This document shows, piece by piece, positions 18,476 through 30,012 of a stretch of DNA of 64,000 bases. How positions within the stretch are numbered: the stretch's first letter is position 1; each line of letters starts with the position of its first letter. A program made the translations under genes and the position numbers. This stretch comes from Yarrowia lipolytica. Lineage: Eukaryota; Ascomycota; Dipodascomycetes; Dipodascales. The stretch spans positions 1,302,001-1,366,000 of the forward strand of contig NC_090770.1 in assembly GCF_001761485.1 (NCBI RefSeq). Reading direction: 5' to 3'. Under the pieces are notes generated by a model. The model saw nothing but the letters and a program-made list of their open reading frames with translations, ran no database searches and was not told the origin of the DNA.

Positions 18476-19880
18476 AACAGTCGTTGATGTTGGGAACCAC
18501 TGTTACCCATCTCATAGAAACTTCCAATTGCGGTCGACAAGGGTTGCTGTTCCTGCAATCAATTCCAGGCCACAGTGTTACTCAGACAGGAACACTGGTG
18601 ACGACTTCATAAAAGCCCACCATCCAGCATTTCTCAGAGTTCATAGTTTCCAGCTGTGGTGTCCTGGGAACGACCTGTTGTTTGACGTGGGGGACGAAGG
18701 TTACCACCTCATAAGAAACTGCCATTGGTTGACGAGGGGTTGCAGTGCCAGAATCGATCCAGGGACGGTGTTGTTGAGACGGGGACACCGTGACTCGCTC
18801 GTAAAAACCCACCATCGCTTGTTTTCGAAGGAGTCGCAGTTCCTGCGTGTGGCCAGGAACCCAGTCGGTTGATGTGGAACCGCTGTTACCCACCTCATAG
18901 AAACCCGTTTGCGATTGACAAGGGGCCAGTTCCTGGAACCAATCCAGGAACGGTGTTGGGTTGAGACGGGGACACTCGGGACGACTTCATAAAACCCACC
19001 ATCAAGGGTTTCGCAGAGTTGTTGTTTCCTGCCGTGTGGCCAGGAACCACAGTCGTGTGATGTGGGAAACCACTGTTACCACCTCATAGAAACTGCCCAT
19101 TACGGTTGACGAGGGTCAGTGGCCATGAATCGATCCAGGAAGGTTGTTGTTGGACGGGGACACTCGTGACCTCTCTCGTATAACCACACATCGCTTTTCG
19201 AAGAGTCGCATTCCACCAATTATGGCCTGGCACGACCGTTGGTTGACGTGGGGAACAATAGTTACCACCCTCATAGAAAACTGCCATTACGGTTGACGAG
19301 GGTCTCAGTGGCCATGAAATCGATCCGGAACGGTGTTTGGTTGAGACACGGGACACTCGTGACTCTCTCCGTAACCACCATCGCTGTTTTCGAAGAGTCG
19401 CCAGTTCCACCAATATGGGCCTGGCACCGACCGTGTTGGCTGGGAACAATAGTTACCTGCTCATAGAAATCGCCATCAGCGTTGAGAAGAGTCTCAGTTC
19501 CAACAATGTGACCAGGCACGACATTTGTGGAGACAGGAACGAGTGTTATCTGCTCATAGAAATCTCCATCAGAATCAACGAGGGTTTCTGAACCAGCAAT
19601 CAAACCAGGTACGCTGTTAGTGGAGACCGGAACGCGGGTAACCTCTTCATAGAACCCACCACCAGATTTGGGAAGTGTGGCTGTTCCGGCAGTGGGGCCT
19701 GGCACGATGGTTGTCGAGTCAGGAACAACTACAACTTCATCATAGAAGTTGCCCTTTGAATTTACCAGGGTTCGTGTTCCAGCAGTCAATCCAGCAACAG
19801 TGGTGGTGGAAACAGGAACTTTTGTAATCGCCACGTGGTAACCACCACCGCTGGCGATTGTGGTGGTTCCAGCTTTGGTA
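17790..19880 (-). repeat. 93-bp tandem coding repeats of the adhesin
   Basis: The unit is 93 bp (31 residues), with the strongest conservation in FYEQVT and VVPG. It is clean and in frame at both ends. Between about 18480 and 19440 copies contain many one-base insertions and deletions, often in short homopolymers (for example GGGAACC against GGAACC), so no frame stays open for more than about two units. Confidence 0.85.
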
Positions 19881-20452
19881 CCAGGGACGACAGTTGTGGC
19901 GGTGATAGAGGCAAGGGGGATACACTTTCCTGCAGGGGGCCAATTGTTGACCACCGTGATATGCTCCTGGGTCTCCTTCCATCTAGCAGCCTGCTGGGCG
20001 GCGTACATCTTGTACACCTGGTTGATGGCTTCGTTATACTGCGCAAGAGTGTACGGGGCAGAGCCAGATCTCGAAAGCCAATATTTAATGGCATAAGGAT
20101 CACGCCTGGGGGCAAAGACACTCAGAACATCGTACCAATCTGGGGGGTCACAGAAATAAGGATAGACGTAGTAGGCAAAGTCCTGCTGCTTCTGGAGATC
20201 CTCCAGAACAAAAGAGTTTCCGAGGTTTCGGGCGTCACTCTTGATCTTCTCGCTGTCAACTTTTGGCGTGATGTTTTTCTGACCGTTGGCGTTAGCAACC
20301 TCCTTAGCAGCGGCCACAAGCTGTTTGATCAGATCATCAGCATCCTGAGTCAATACACGAGGTGGAATGTGTTGACGGATGTTTTCGTCACCGGTGATGG
20401 TAGCATGTACCGTGGTGGCGAGCAGTCCTAGCAAGACGTAAGATATCTTCAT
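19271..20452 (-). CDS. N-terminal part of GPI-anchored repeat adhesin
   Basis: The start at 20452 gives a signal peptide (MKISYVLLGLLATTVHA) and a unique N-terminal domain of about 170 residues. It contains a Lys/Asp-rich helical stretch, then YFCDPPDWYDVLSVFAPRRD and YNEAINQVYKMYAAQQ. The 31-residue repeats begin near residue 185 and stay clean for about five units to roughly 19440, where the frame is lost. Signal peptide here and GPI tail at 16499 show that the two frames belong to one gene of about 4 kb on the minus strand. The intervening 1 kb is either decayed or poorly sequenced. Ligand-binding or adhesive role is inferred. Confidence 0.75.
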   Translation of the reverse strand: MKISYVLLGLLATTVHATITGDENIRQHIPPRVLTQDADDLIKQLVAAAKEVANANGQKNITPKVDSEKIKSDARNLGNSFVLEDLQKQQDFAYYVYPYFCDPPDWYDVLSVFAPRRDPYAIKYWLSRSGSAPYTLAQYNEAINQVYKMYAAQQAARWKETQEHITVVNNWPPAGKCIPLASITATTVVPGTKAGTTTIASGGGYHVAITKVPVSTTTVAGLTAGTRTLVNSKGNFYDEVVVVPDSTTIVPGPTAGTATLPKSGGGFYEEVTRVPVSTNSVPGLIAGSETLVDSDGDFYEQITLVPVSTNVVPGHIVGTETLLNADGDFYEQVTIVPSQHGRCQAHIGGTGDSSKTAMVVTERVTSVPCLNQTPFRIDFMATETLVNRNGSFL

Positions 20453-23400
20453 GACACACTCGGTCTGGGGGGTTAAGTTGGTGGTCTACGATTGTCCTCG
20501 GATTTGGTACAGTATATATATTCGACTATGTTCTTTTGTCCGGTTACAAGAGACATCCAGAGTTTGGGATTTGCATCGACAACCTGCTAGCACACATTTC
20601 TGAGCCACCATAGGAAAGTGTGCTGCCATACAAGTGAGCCACCATCCAGGGAACTGAGCCACCGCCAGAGAATTAGCCACCATACAGGAAAGTGAGCCAC
20701 AAAACAGGGAAGTATTTGATGGGGATGCCCAAGAGGAACCACCTTCGTCGCATGTGTTCTGGCATCTGATTTTGTCTCATGTTGATACCTCGCCACTGCA
20801 CTACGTCCCGCGGTCTAACGGGCAAGTTGCTGAGTCCAATTCCATGCTAAGGGTGATCGATGCACAAAAAAAGAGAACTTTAGGCCCGGTTAACAGAAAT
20901 ACCAGGAATTCAATGGTGATTAACATTTCATAGTGGGTCTAAAAGTTCTAAACGGTTATGGAAGAATGTCATATCGAGATGATGTATTAGACATTGGTGA
21001 TTCAGAGAGAGCAGTGGGGCGGGTGCTTTTGTGATCTTCAGGGTCGCTTCATATCAATTGCTGGTACTGTACCAAGCTTCTCGAGCGACTCTTGTCCATT
21101 ATAGTGGGACATTGTGCGTTAGGCGGATTCCAATAGCACTAGGCCCAAGAGGGAAAGTCAGGTGAGTGGTTCCATTCTATAATTGTTGAATGGGGCGTTC
21201 CTGGAGAGGGCAAAACGCCTCTTTCGCTTGTGGGGCTGTTTTCGAGCGAATTGTTCATATTCAGGGAAAAAATGGAAATGGAATCAAAATAATGTTCAAA
21301 TTTTCAATAATTCGTAAGGTTTCGAAATTGAGAAGAATTTGGAAAGCATACGAATAACCTGGAAAAAAGTTGAATGACCTGGAAAAAACGTGAAGGACTT
21401 AAGATGGCTGTATTAGATTCTTCTTTCGACCAAAAAGGCTCGTTGCGAGGGTCTCAGGACACTAGTGGAGCGTTTGATGCCGTACGGCATCTTCCAGACT
21501 AAAATACAACTTTGTGTAGGAAAACACAACTTTTTGCGGCGAGTTATCCGTGAAAAGGTGGGCTGTTCAGCGGAAGGATGAGGCTGTACTGCCAGCAGCA
21601 ACTCTGAATGTTCTGTGTCTCATTATTTGAGTGAATATGCCCATCTTGGTTACTGTTCTGTTGCTACATGAGCGAGTATCTTCACATTCCATACTATTTG
21701 GCGAATCAGGTAATAGTAAGGGCGGTGCTATTTTGAGGGGTTTTAGAACTGGAAAGGTCTTATTATAACTATTTTTCTACTTCTTTTCTTCTTCTTCTTC
21801 TTCTTATTATTATTATATTATTATTATTTATAAAATGCAATGGACCAATTATGGTACTTTTTTTCATTCGCAATTTTTTTCTGCATACTTACTTGAACTC
21901 GAAAAACTCCAACAAAAGCGGATTAAAAGACTCAACTATCATCCCCGATTACTTGCAAATCCCTTCTGCAACCACTCGGAACTAACAATAACCATCGTGG
22001 TGTAGAAGCATGAAGGAAGACAAGAGAAGAACGAGGAACGAACATGGAACGAATTTGGAGTGAACTTGGAACATGGAACTATCTTGGTAAAAACACTAGA
22101 GTACACGGAACTAACCACACAGTTCACACAGGTCACATAGTACGATAACGGCGGCTGGGACTACTGTAGGGAAGGCTGGTGAGCCATCAGAGTGGACGCT
22201 AGTGATTAGTGGACTGATATCACCGAGACGTAAAGTTGATGAGTGGATGAGAGAAGTAGTAATAACGAGATGCGATTCCTCAACTTTCTACAATTCTGTT
22301 CAATCGACTTCTATATGACTTTTTCGTATACAATTCAACAAAACAAGTCCATTCTTTTCCCTGTCATTTGGTTCTCTGTCGATAGTAAACCGACTAATCC
22401 CCTCTAGGGGCACTAATCACCAAGGCTGCAACTTTTTGTCATTAGCGACCAGAATTAAACCCCTACCAGTTCACTATAGTACAGTGCAATATGTACTCGT
22501 ACTCTAGTGTCAGTCTATCAACACGACTTTGGAGCCACTAGTTCTGTTGTGGAGGTCTGTCTACGTCTCTTCCTACAATTGTTGGTTGAGTCAGACGTTG
22601 ACGACCCTGAATCCTCCGAGATTCGTAGCTGACTTGTACTTGTATCCATCTACTCGTTGATCCCCCCAGAAGATGTTTCAGCGAAGCCTTGGTAATGACA
22701 CAACTTCATCCAGCGAGTACCGTACACCCCATACTGTAGCATGCGGGTTCGCATGAATGAACCACACTACAAAGTGATCTCAACATGACGCCATGGACTC
22801 AATTGGTACACTGTTCATTGACAATCTGGTTGTTGATGGTGGCTGAAGTTTTTTCTCTCTACTTGTACTATTTTCAGACGGATTGTGTCAGTCAATTGTT
22901 GCTCCGGTGGAGTACGAATTGTCAAACCATGCTACCAACTTTGCACTCCTCAATGTTGCTGATGTTGACAGTCGGGTTCACATTCGTCTGCGGTCAACTG
23001 CATCAACACTCTGAGTTATATCCCGATATCCCCAACGTGAGCACTTGTTGGTTTCAACACCAGCGAGGGCATTAGAACTAGCACCATGTAAGGGGAGGTG
23101 CTGAATAACTGCGGATTCTGCCATTCACGGATGCAAAGAAGAACTGAAAAGGGGGACTGGCGGCTAGATGAAGACTGTAGGGTGGTTTGATCATGAATAG
23201 GCAAGTTGCAAAAGGCCTAGAGTGTTTGTATACAGGCAACAGTGCAAGTAGAGAAGGGAAAGGTTTGATTTTGGCAAGAATCTCATCAACTCTAGCAGTT
23301 TGTTCATAGAGACAAACCGACGCATTTTGACCTTTTGAATATCCACCTACAGCGTGGATAATCGAATGTTCGATCACTCCGGCACCCTAGCAACTTCGCG

Positions 23401-23989
23401 TCTGGACCATGATAGCACCTGGAATCCTAAACAAGTGTGCTCTTACGCGCTGCTATGGTCCTGTATTGTCGTAACATGGTGGGATATTGTATGTGTTATT
23501 GGTATCCTGCCTATAGAACCATGATGGACTGGGTATTTCTATCTATCCTCACCGAACCTGAAACGTTGTACCGTAATAGGCATTAGATGTCGGCCCCTGG
23601 AATGGTAAGCGGTATCAAATAAGAGCTAGGTGTGGGTATTATACGATCAAGTGCTAATTGGGTAACGCGTAGAATACACAGTCTCATTCTTCAACGTCCT
23701 ACTACATGTCCAAGAGGGTCTATGGTCTATTCTTAGTCAGGGCGGTTCAACGGACAAGTACCTGTAGCACTGACCAACCTTGAGAACTGAAATCTTGGCC
23801 AGTAGTTGACGATCGAGTTGTACCAATTGTGTCCGATCGTATTGGCAGCTAATTCTCGTATTAGTGCTTTTTGATTGGTTTATAGACGTGGTGTTGTTTG
23901 GATCAGTCTACAAGAAGCCGAGACGAGCACTATCTAAGTGAGAAGGTTCAGCAGCAGTGGACTGAGCTCCAGATTCAACATGGCTGTCA
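20453..23989. other. Long gene-poor stretch upstream of the adhesin
   Basis: No intact gene. Imperfect 20-21-bp repeats (TGAGCCACCATACAGGAAAG) lie at about 20600-20712. A CTT/ATT-rich microsatellite lies near 21781-21830, and TTTTTTTCTGCATA at about 21874. Around 22785-23380 the plus strand shows broken protein-like text (for example PVEYELSNHATNFALLNVAD), perhaps an old gene relic, but no family can be named. Confidence 0.5.
20600..20712. repeat. Degenerate ~21-bp tandem repeat
   Basis: About five imperfect copies of TGAGCCACCATACAGGAAAG or close variants, 150-250 bp upstream of the adhesin start. They might matter for its regulation, or be neutral. Confidence 0.7.
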
Positions 23990-25110
23990 CATGACTAGGA
24001 ATATCCAGGGTAAATCTCACGTGAATGAGGAGTTCTGGACTGGATTTGGGGTCCCTTTCCTCCGTTGAGTGGCTGTTTCTTGGAAATGATGAGCTCGTGT
24101 CGAATCTCTCGATAGGACCAGGGGCAACTGGAGTGATCGACTAATGCAGAGAGGACTTGATGGAAGTGAATCTTCCCTTGGAATGGCTCTGTTTGAGGAG
24201 ACTGCAGAGTTACCAAAAGAATATTCAGCGGTAGAATAGTATTTAGAGGTAAAAGTGTTTCCAGAACTGTTGTAGGTCTCTTCTGACGCCTTTAAGAAGT
24301 TTTTGTTGTACTATACCTGACCCATTGAACTCACCCAGTACAGAGTCAGGAACACTCATCTGAGAAGATGAAGGACGAGACAGACGGGACTCGAAACTCT
24401 CAATATTAGTAGGAGAGATATCTGGAGTTAACTGTTCAGTATCCAACTATCCACATAAGTTTTTCACCTTTCGATATGCTTTTTTTCGGTTGTCAAAACT
24501 CGTTTTTCGTTTCATAGCTTGAAACAGGCCAGAAACACCTCTGACGTAGTAGAATGATGGTGTGTGCAGGCCAAGAACCCTTGAAAGACGTTAAGGGCAT
24601 TTAGAAGGATATTAGCCGTTGAATTAATCTCTCCGAACATCTCTACTTGCCATTCTTCCATATCATCAAGTTCAATAGGGTTATCTTTTTCTTGTCCAGC
24701 TTGGACAAACTCATACCGAGGCAGAAACGAGTTGTAGATCTGTTTCCAAGTATCTGGGTCGTATCAGGAGTTCACCAAACAGTTCTAATCTCTGGTCAGC
24801 AAAGTTTCACAATGCTTTTTCCGCTGGGCGACACTTTTTTGGAGAAATGTAGCTGTCAGAAGTCCATGTATGTCTGTATGGGAGCCACCATTGATCAAAA
24901 AAAAATAACCGGAAATTCATCTTGAAACTGGGTGTTTTTGGTGTCGATTTTTTTTAAAAAGAAACCTGTTGGGGAATCTGCTGGAAAAACGACACCGAAT
25001 CTCGCTATATTTTTTCAGAGCATACCTAGACTCATTGATGTTGGTGTTGACATGTATCTCTCCATTCTGTACAACCGATACAGTCTTATAGAGGAATTGC
25101 ACCACACTAC
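23990..25110 (-). pseudogene. Decayed coding region, family unknown
   Basis: The minus strand carries long protein-like stretches interrupted by stops and frame changes. The longest runs about 80 codons from 24770 to 24520 and includes YDPDTWKQIYNSFLPRYEFV, NPIELDDMEEWQVEMFGEIN and ANILLNALNVFQGFLAC. Upstream of it are NGEIHVNTNINESRYALKKY (about 25050) and FLINGGSHTDIHGLLTATFL. Downstream are DTEQLTPDISPTNIESFESR (24243-24446) and REIRHELIISKKQPL (23995-24216). The order and strand consistency suggest one former gene, now with five or more breaks. I do not recognise it; host gene or DNA transposon are both possible. Confidence 0.45.
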
Positions 25111-26690
25111 AGTAAATGGCTATATCAGCCTCTAAGAATATGTGGAAATTTTCTGGAAGCTCATCGACAAGATCATTGCTTCAATTTTATATCATATTGT
25201 TTCTTTTGGAAATCCCCTGGCGCCCAATTAACACATGCAGCCTATGATGTAAATACATGAGCTCAGGGATTTTAGTGATTCCCATAGAAAAGGAAAGAAG
25301 GGTTTAAAACAGCGGTGAGTTTACCAAATGTCTTTACTGTTGGTCTAATTGCCATAAATATTGTTTATTTAAAATAATTCTGTCCACTTACTACCCCGGG
25401 GAGTCTCCTTCATACCACCGTTGAGCAGCCTGAATAGGCAAGTCGAGGGGGTAGAAGACACGGTCCAGACAGTGAAGATGAGGCCAAGAAAGTCGAGAAG
25501 TCAAGTTCTGAAATGTAATAGCCGTTTCTCAAGGGTTATTCAACTCTTCCTGTTGATTGGAGATTTCAACTCTGTCTTGTTGCGTTCATTGTCAGTACGA
25601 TTGAATGTAAGAAACGTGCCGGATCGTATTGGCAGAGTATGAAAGACATGCTTATGACTTTTACCGTAAAAATGGTGTTGTTTGAATGAGTTTTCATGAC
25701 TCTGAGACTGCTACTGACGCAGATTATCGAACGGAAAACTGGCGTGGGTGACAAACCACTAGTTTTCACTGTGAGGGGCAATTCACTCGGCGGAGCTTGG
25801 CAACCTGATGGTGTTCTCGGTCAAACATCCACGAAGATGATCAGACTCTCCTGATGCGTCTCTGGTAAGGGAGAAGAGTCCAGTTATTGGAACGCCCCGA
25901 GCTAGTGATGAAAGTACTGTACAGAAAAGCTCTCTTTATTCAACGCTGCCCCCAGTGGTTCACCTTCCGTGAGATTCCAGACCCAGAGCTCTAACAGTCG
26001 AGGAGCCTAGTGGAGATGTTTGCCAGTTGGTTCTCAGTACATTGTGTGCATTCGTATGGTACTGGATTGTACTGAATTTGAATGAGCTTTGGACTGTTAG
26101 ACCAATGGTGAGAAATTCTGATACAAAAAAAGACCTCCAAACCTCTCTGAGCTTCACAATGCTAGTTCAGTATGTACTGTACCTGTAGCACAACTACCTC
26201 AATCCAGTGCAATACCTCAATCCGAGTCCGCATCAGAAGACCTACCATCAACGCTTCGTCAATGTCTTTTTTGCTACAGTAAGAGCAGTATTTGTGGACT
26301 ATCATACAAGTATGATTGATTAGATACACTGTAGTCAATGTAATAACTTGCAACTCACTAGGAATACCATGTTCCTATAGTACAACTCACTCTAGGGACA
26401 CCATGTTCCCATTATACACACCCTTCTGACAACCAAACTGGTCTTTCTCCTGTGAGGAATTGGCCAGGTAAAAAGTTGTCTATTACAAGAACCGTCAACA
26501 GCATCAACCATTTTTGAATGGCCGTCCTTCACTCTCTCTCCATAACGTCTTCCGTGGTGTCCCTTCCTTTGCAAGTCTCATTATTACAGCAGTCATCAGC
26601 AAGGTATATCTTTTCTTGTTAAAAGAAAAAAAAAAAGAAGAAAAAAAAAAAAGAAGAAAAAAAAAGAAACAAAAATATCTTGCAATGGCA
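25111..26690. other. Gene-poor stretch with an A-rich tract
   Basis: No supported gene. Sequence at about 25560-25720 resembles that at about 23770-23930 (shared core GATCGTATTGGCAG, then ATGGTGTTGTTTG-like DNA), an old duplicated element. An A/G-rich tract (A runs broken by AAG) spans 26628-26670. Confidence 0.5.
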
Positions 26691-27330
26691 TTTGTCAAGA
26701 AGACACCCGAAAAGAACATGTTGCGGCTTTCCGTCAAGCTCTGGAAGAAATGTTCCCTCAACTCCCCATAAAGGCAACATGGACGGCTCGAGAAGATCAG
26801 ATCGCTAATGGTGTCGCCAACCCTGTTGGTGAGAAAAACCCCGAGGTTGGCCCTGAAACCATGGCTATGCCTTCGCTGGTTGGATCAAGGACCGATGTGC
26901 CACTCTCGGTGTCGAGGCCTTTACCATGACTCATTGCTCCAACTTTGGGTCCAAAGATCTCATCAAGTCCTCCCATTTTGTCAAGACCGTGGATCTGTCC
27001 ATCAAGAACACGTGGCACTTGATGACGTTACTTCGGCCTTCAAAGTGGATCAAGGCCATGGTATCCTTCTTCTATGACGAGAGAATCCCCATGGACGTCG
27101 ATACCCCCTGTGGAGTTCTTGTTCTGGCCCGATCTTACGATATTCCGCTTCAGGGCTCTCTGGCGATCTAAACCATTTATGCGACAGATGTCCCCAAGGT
27201 CGAGGCTCTTAACATATGGCGACGGGTGCGGCCTGGAAGCGAGACTGCGGCAGTGTATCTCATGAACATCATCAAGGGCTCGGGAAGTCGTAAGTACGCC
27301 CAAACAATGGCCACACACACCAAGGTCCAT
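26691..27330 (+). pseudogene. Decayed coding region, family unknown
   Basis: Plus-strand protein-like text shifts frame several times: RKEHVAAFRQALEEMFPQLP, KATWTAREDQIANGVANPVG, DRCATLGVEAFTMTHCSNFG, KNTWHLMTLLRPSKWIKAMV, YDERIPMDVDTPCGVLVLAR, and after a stop ATDVPKVEALNIWRRVRPGS and YLMNIIKGSGSRKYA. The composition and CG-rich third positions match the real genes nearby, which argues for a duplicated host gene that decayed fairly recently. The family is not recognised. At least three frame breaks and one stop are present. Confidence 0.5.
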
Positions 27331-28380
27331 TGATAAACCCGACATAGGCGCCCATATCGGTTTGGCACTGTGGTATAGAGCATTAACATCTTAATGAGTC
27401 CCCCATATCCAAAACTGGTGAGGATCGTGTCTTCTGATATAGAGATGGCGGTCAAAGGTAGACTGGTTCGGCTAATCGTAAACGGTTGTGGTTGATTTCG
27501 TGATTCGTCAACTCCTTCATCACGTGGTCACATGATTAGGTACTTCTTGTCACGTGAACACATGGTTCCGCGCTCCTTCATTACGTGTTGTCATGTGGGT
27601 ACAGCCTTTGTGGATACGATTCCAGCTTTCCTTCGCCAGAACGCTGAACTCGTTCATGGCTTCGAAGTCGTCGTCTGCAGCCTTCTTTGCAGAGATCAAC
27701 TTGGGTGGAAGCCGGTACATCTTGAGGTTAGCCTGGAGTTATTGGATGGTGGGAATGGCTCTGAGATGGGTACTCGAGAGTCCCAGAAGCCACGCACGGC
27801 ATAGAGCGACTTGGCCACGTCTCCGAACCAAGGCGGGTCAGATGCGGTGCCGGAGTGAGTTGCTGTGCCGGAGATAATTGCAGTGCCAGAATGAGTTGCA
27901 GTGCCGGAGTGTAGTCGCGGATCGCCCCACGATCAAGTCGCCGACTCCAATCTCGGATATCCATCTGTTGACAGTAGTGTCCAGATGATAGAGCCACTGT
28001 AGCAGCTCGATGGTGCGGTTTCAGGTCAGACAATATCGGACGACATTGTGAAGATTGGGAGCCGTTAGTTAAGGTCAGCAGAACCCGCTTGAGGTCGCTT
28101 CATTCCTCTATAACCAAGTCAGGATCGTCGGTGTCGGGTCGCATCACCCGTTGTTTCGGGTTCCGGCGAAGAGTGAATACCGGCTCGAGGCCAGCTACTC
28201 GGTCACGTCGATGCTGGGAAGTGGAGGTCATTCGGAAAGCAAGGCATGTAGCGGAAGGCTGACGTAATTGAACACATGTTGAACCTGTGTCTACCGGGTT
28301 GAGTCGTCACAGCATCATGTCATTAGATAAGTCTACAGTGAAACGAGTGGTACTGTAGTCCTCTCATAATTTATAGGGTT

Positions 28381-28385
<5 letters not shown>

Positions 28386-28414
<29 letters not shown>
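28386..28414. repeat. (AT)n microsatellite
   Basis: About 14 uninterrupted AT units, followed by further TATA-rich DNA. Confidence 0.9.
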
Positions 28415-28418
<4 letters not shown>

Positions 28419-29385
28419 AATTATATTTTCTGCATATACTATATATACTACAGTATGGTTATGACTTGATATTAAACAATTACTATAATTAACCAATAAT
28501 ACAAAACCACAAAGTAAAAGAGGCCCGTTATTATCAAGTCGAACCGGGACTCAGAAATTACCCGAGAAAAATGAGAGAACGACTGATTAATTTATATTGA
28601 ATTACTCACCAGCTCATCGCCTCTTCACCCATAAACTTTTGATTATGCACTTCATTGCATTATCTCAATCTTATTAGCGAAATTTCTGTACATACAATAT
28701 ATAGGATGAGGAACTACAGTATCCGAATCCGACGGATATTTCGAGACATTGTTTATGTAGAGCAAAATATGAACTGACCTCAATACAAGTTATCTTTACA
28801 GGAAATTTGAGCCATATCACCCAGAAGTTTTAGATCACTGCCTACAGTAGGTCCTCCTGTATGGACTAAAAGCCCGGTCTCGTATATAGCCTCCTATCGA
28901 GGATCGACTTCCCAGGGACTATCCATACCATTGGAGAGCTTTTGGACGGTGTTTGTGACCGTCACAGCTTCCTAACCATGAGTTCATTTGCTGAAGGCTC
29001 CACGACTTAGTCAAGTCCCACTGCATCGTTCTCGCTCAGAAGTGTATCTCTCAGTGACGAGATCTTCTGCAACGCTGAGACTGGCTACTTCTGACAGGAT
29101 AAAAACAGGCTGTTAGGGCCTTTCATACTGGCTCGATCAATTTGGAATGTCGGAGGTCCGTGAGTGGTAAAAAAACGTGGCGATAACTGCACAACCGCCC
29201 TGCGAGGAGGAAAAAGTGACTCGGTATTGTCGAGGAATGAACGGAAAATGGTGTCAATGGACTGTTTGGGAAGAAGCTGTCTGTGAAGAAACTGTCTGTT
29301 GCTTGTGGAGAGGTTGATGTTGAGTTGCCCTGGAAGAGTTGAATCATTATTTTGCGGTGGTGGTTGTGGTTGGGGCATGTGCATG

Positions 29386-29390
<5 letters not shown>

Positions 29391-29429
<39 letters not shown>

Positions 29430-29456
29430 AAAAAGGAAAAAAAAAAAAAAGGAAAA
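29391..29456. repeat. A-rich tract, possible retroposon tail
   Basis: Roughly 65 bases of A broken only by isolated G or GG. Length and polarity fit a degraded poly(A) tail of a plus-strand retroposed sequence, but target-site duplications could not be found by eye. Confidence 0.5.
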
Positions 29457-29883
29457 ACTTCGTCACCCAACTCTCAATCTGGGAACAGATATATTTCTGA
29501 CGAAGTACCCGTAAATGATTAAAAGACGTCATTACTCGGTCAAATGGCTTTCATCAATACCAGGCAGATATGGGACTCCATCGGGTTGGCATTGGCAACA
29601 GATGAACATCGAACCAAAAATAAACGACGGTGGAGTAATGAAAATATGAAGACAGATAGAGAACACAACCACAGAAGGTGATACGAAAATCTCAATAACC
29701 ACAGTCGTTACTCACTACACATCTCCTTTGTCACTCCTGACTGGTCTCGCATTCACCTCGTTGAATGTGATACTGGTCTGATCAAAACAAACCGACTCGC
29801 GGTTGAACTGTTCTCTTTTCTCTTCTTATGTCTTCTCTTTTCCCCCTCCCTCCTCCCTCCACCACCTCATTAACCAAATTATC

Positions 29884-30012
29884 ATGACAACCGCTTCTAC
29901 AACCATTACCTACGAATGCCCCATCTGCCAGAAGAGCTGTGCCCCAGACACTTTTCGAGACCACGTTAAACAGTGTGTCTACACTTATGTGGATGATTTC
30001 TTGGACAAATAA
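29884..30012 (+). CDS. 42-aa zinc-finger micro-protein (putative)
   Basis: The frame encodes 42 residues. The core is CPICQKSC, then 11 residues on FRDHVKQC: a CxxC...HxxxC pattern like the C2HC/UBZ-type or Rad18-type fingers that bind ubiquitin or DNA. The tail is acidic (YTYVDDFLDK). It starts just after a long pyrimidine-rich leader and ATCATG context, as an expressed yeast gene might. A diverged copy is at 46260. No other domain is present, so it would work as a single finger or be a fragment of a larger lost gene. Expression is unproven; function cannot be assigned. Confidence 0.45.
   Translation: MTTASTTITYECPICQKSCAPDTFRDHVKQCVYTYVDDFLDK

Larger units (their letters stand above)
27331..29883. 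other. Gene-poor stretch with microsatellite and A-rich tract
   Basis: No supported gene. CACGTG appears at about 27514 and 27549 beside related CACATG sequences. A pure (AT)n run covers 28386-28414. A run of A interrupted by G spans 29391-29456 after about 300 bp of unique DNA, as a LINE or other retroposon 3' end would look, but no reverse transcriptase text is visible. A pyrimidine-rich stretch (29807-29870) precedes the micro-ORF at 29884. Confidence 0.5.

Noticed and set aside
22785-23075. 96-codon hydrophobic frame MTPWTQLVHCSLTIWLLM...
   Set aside because: Neighbouring frames give equally protein-like fragments, so the true frame, if any, is lost; it is noted only as a possible relic.
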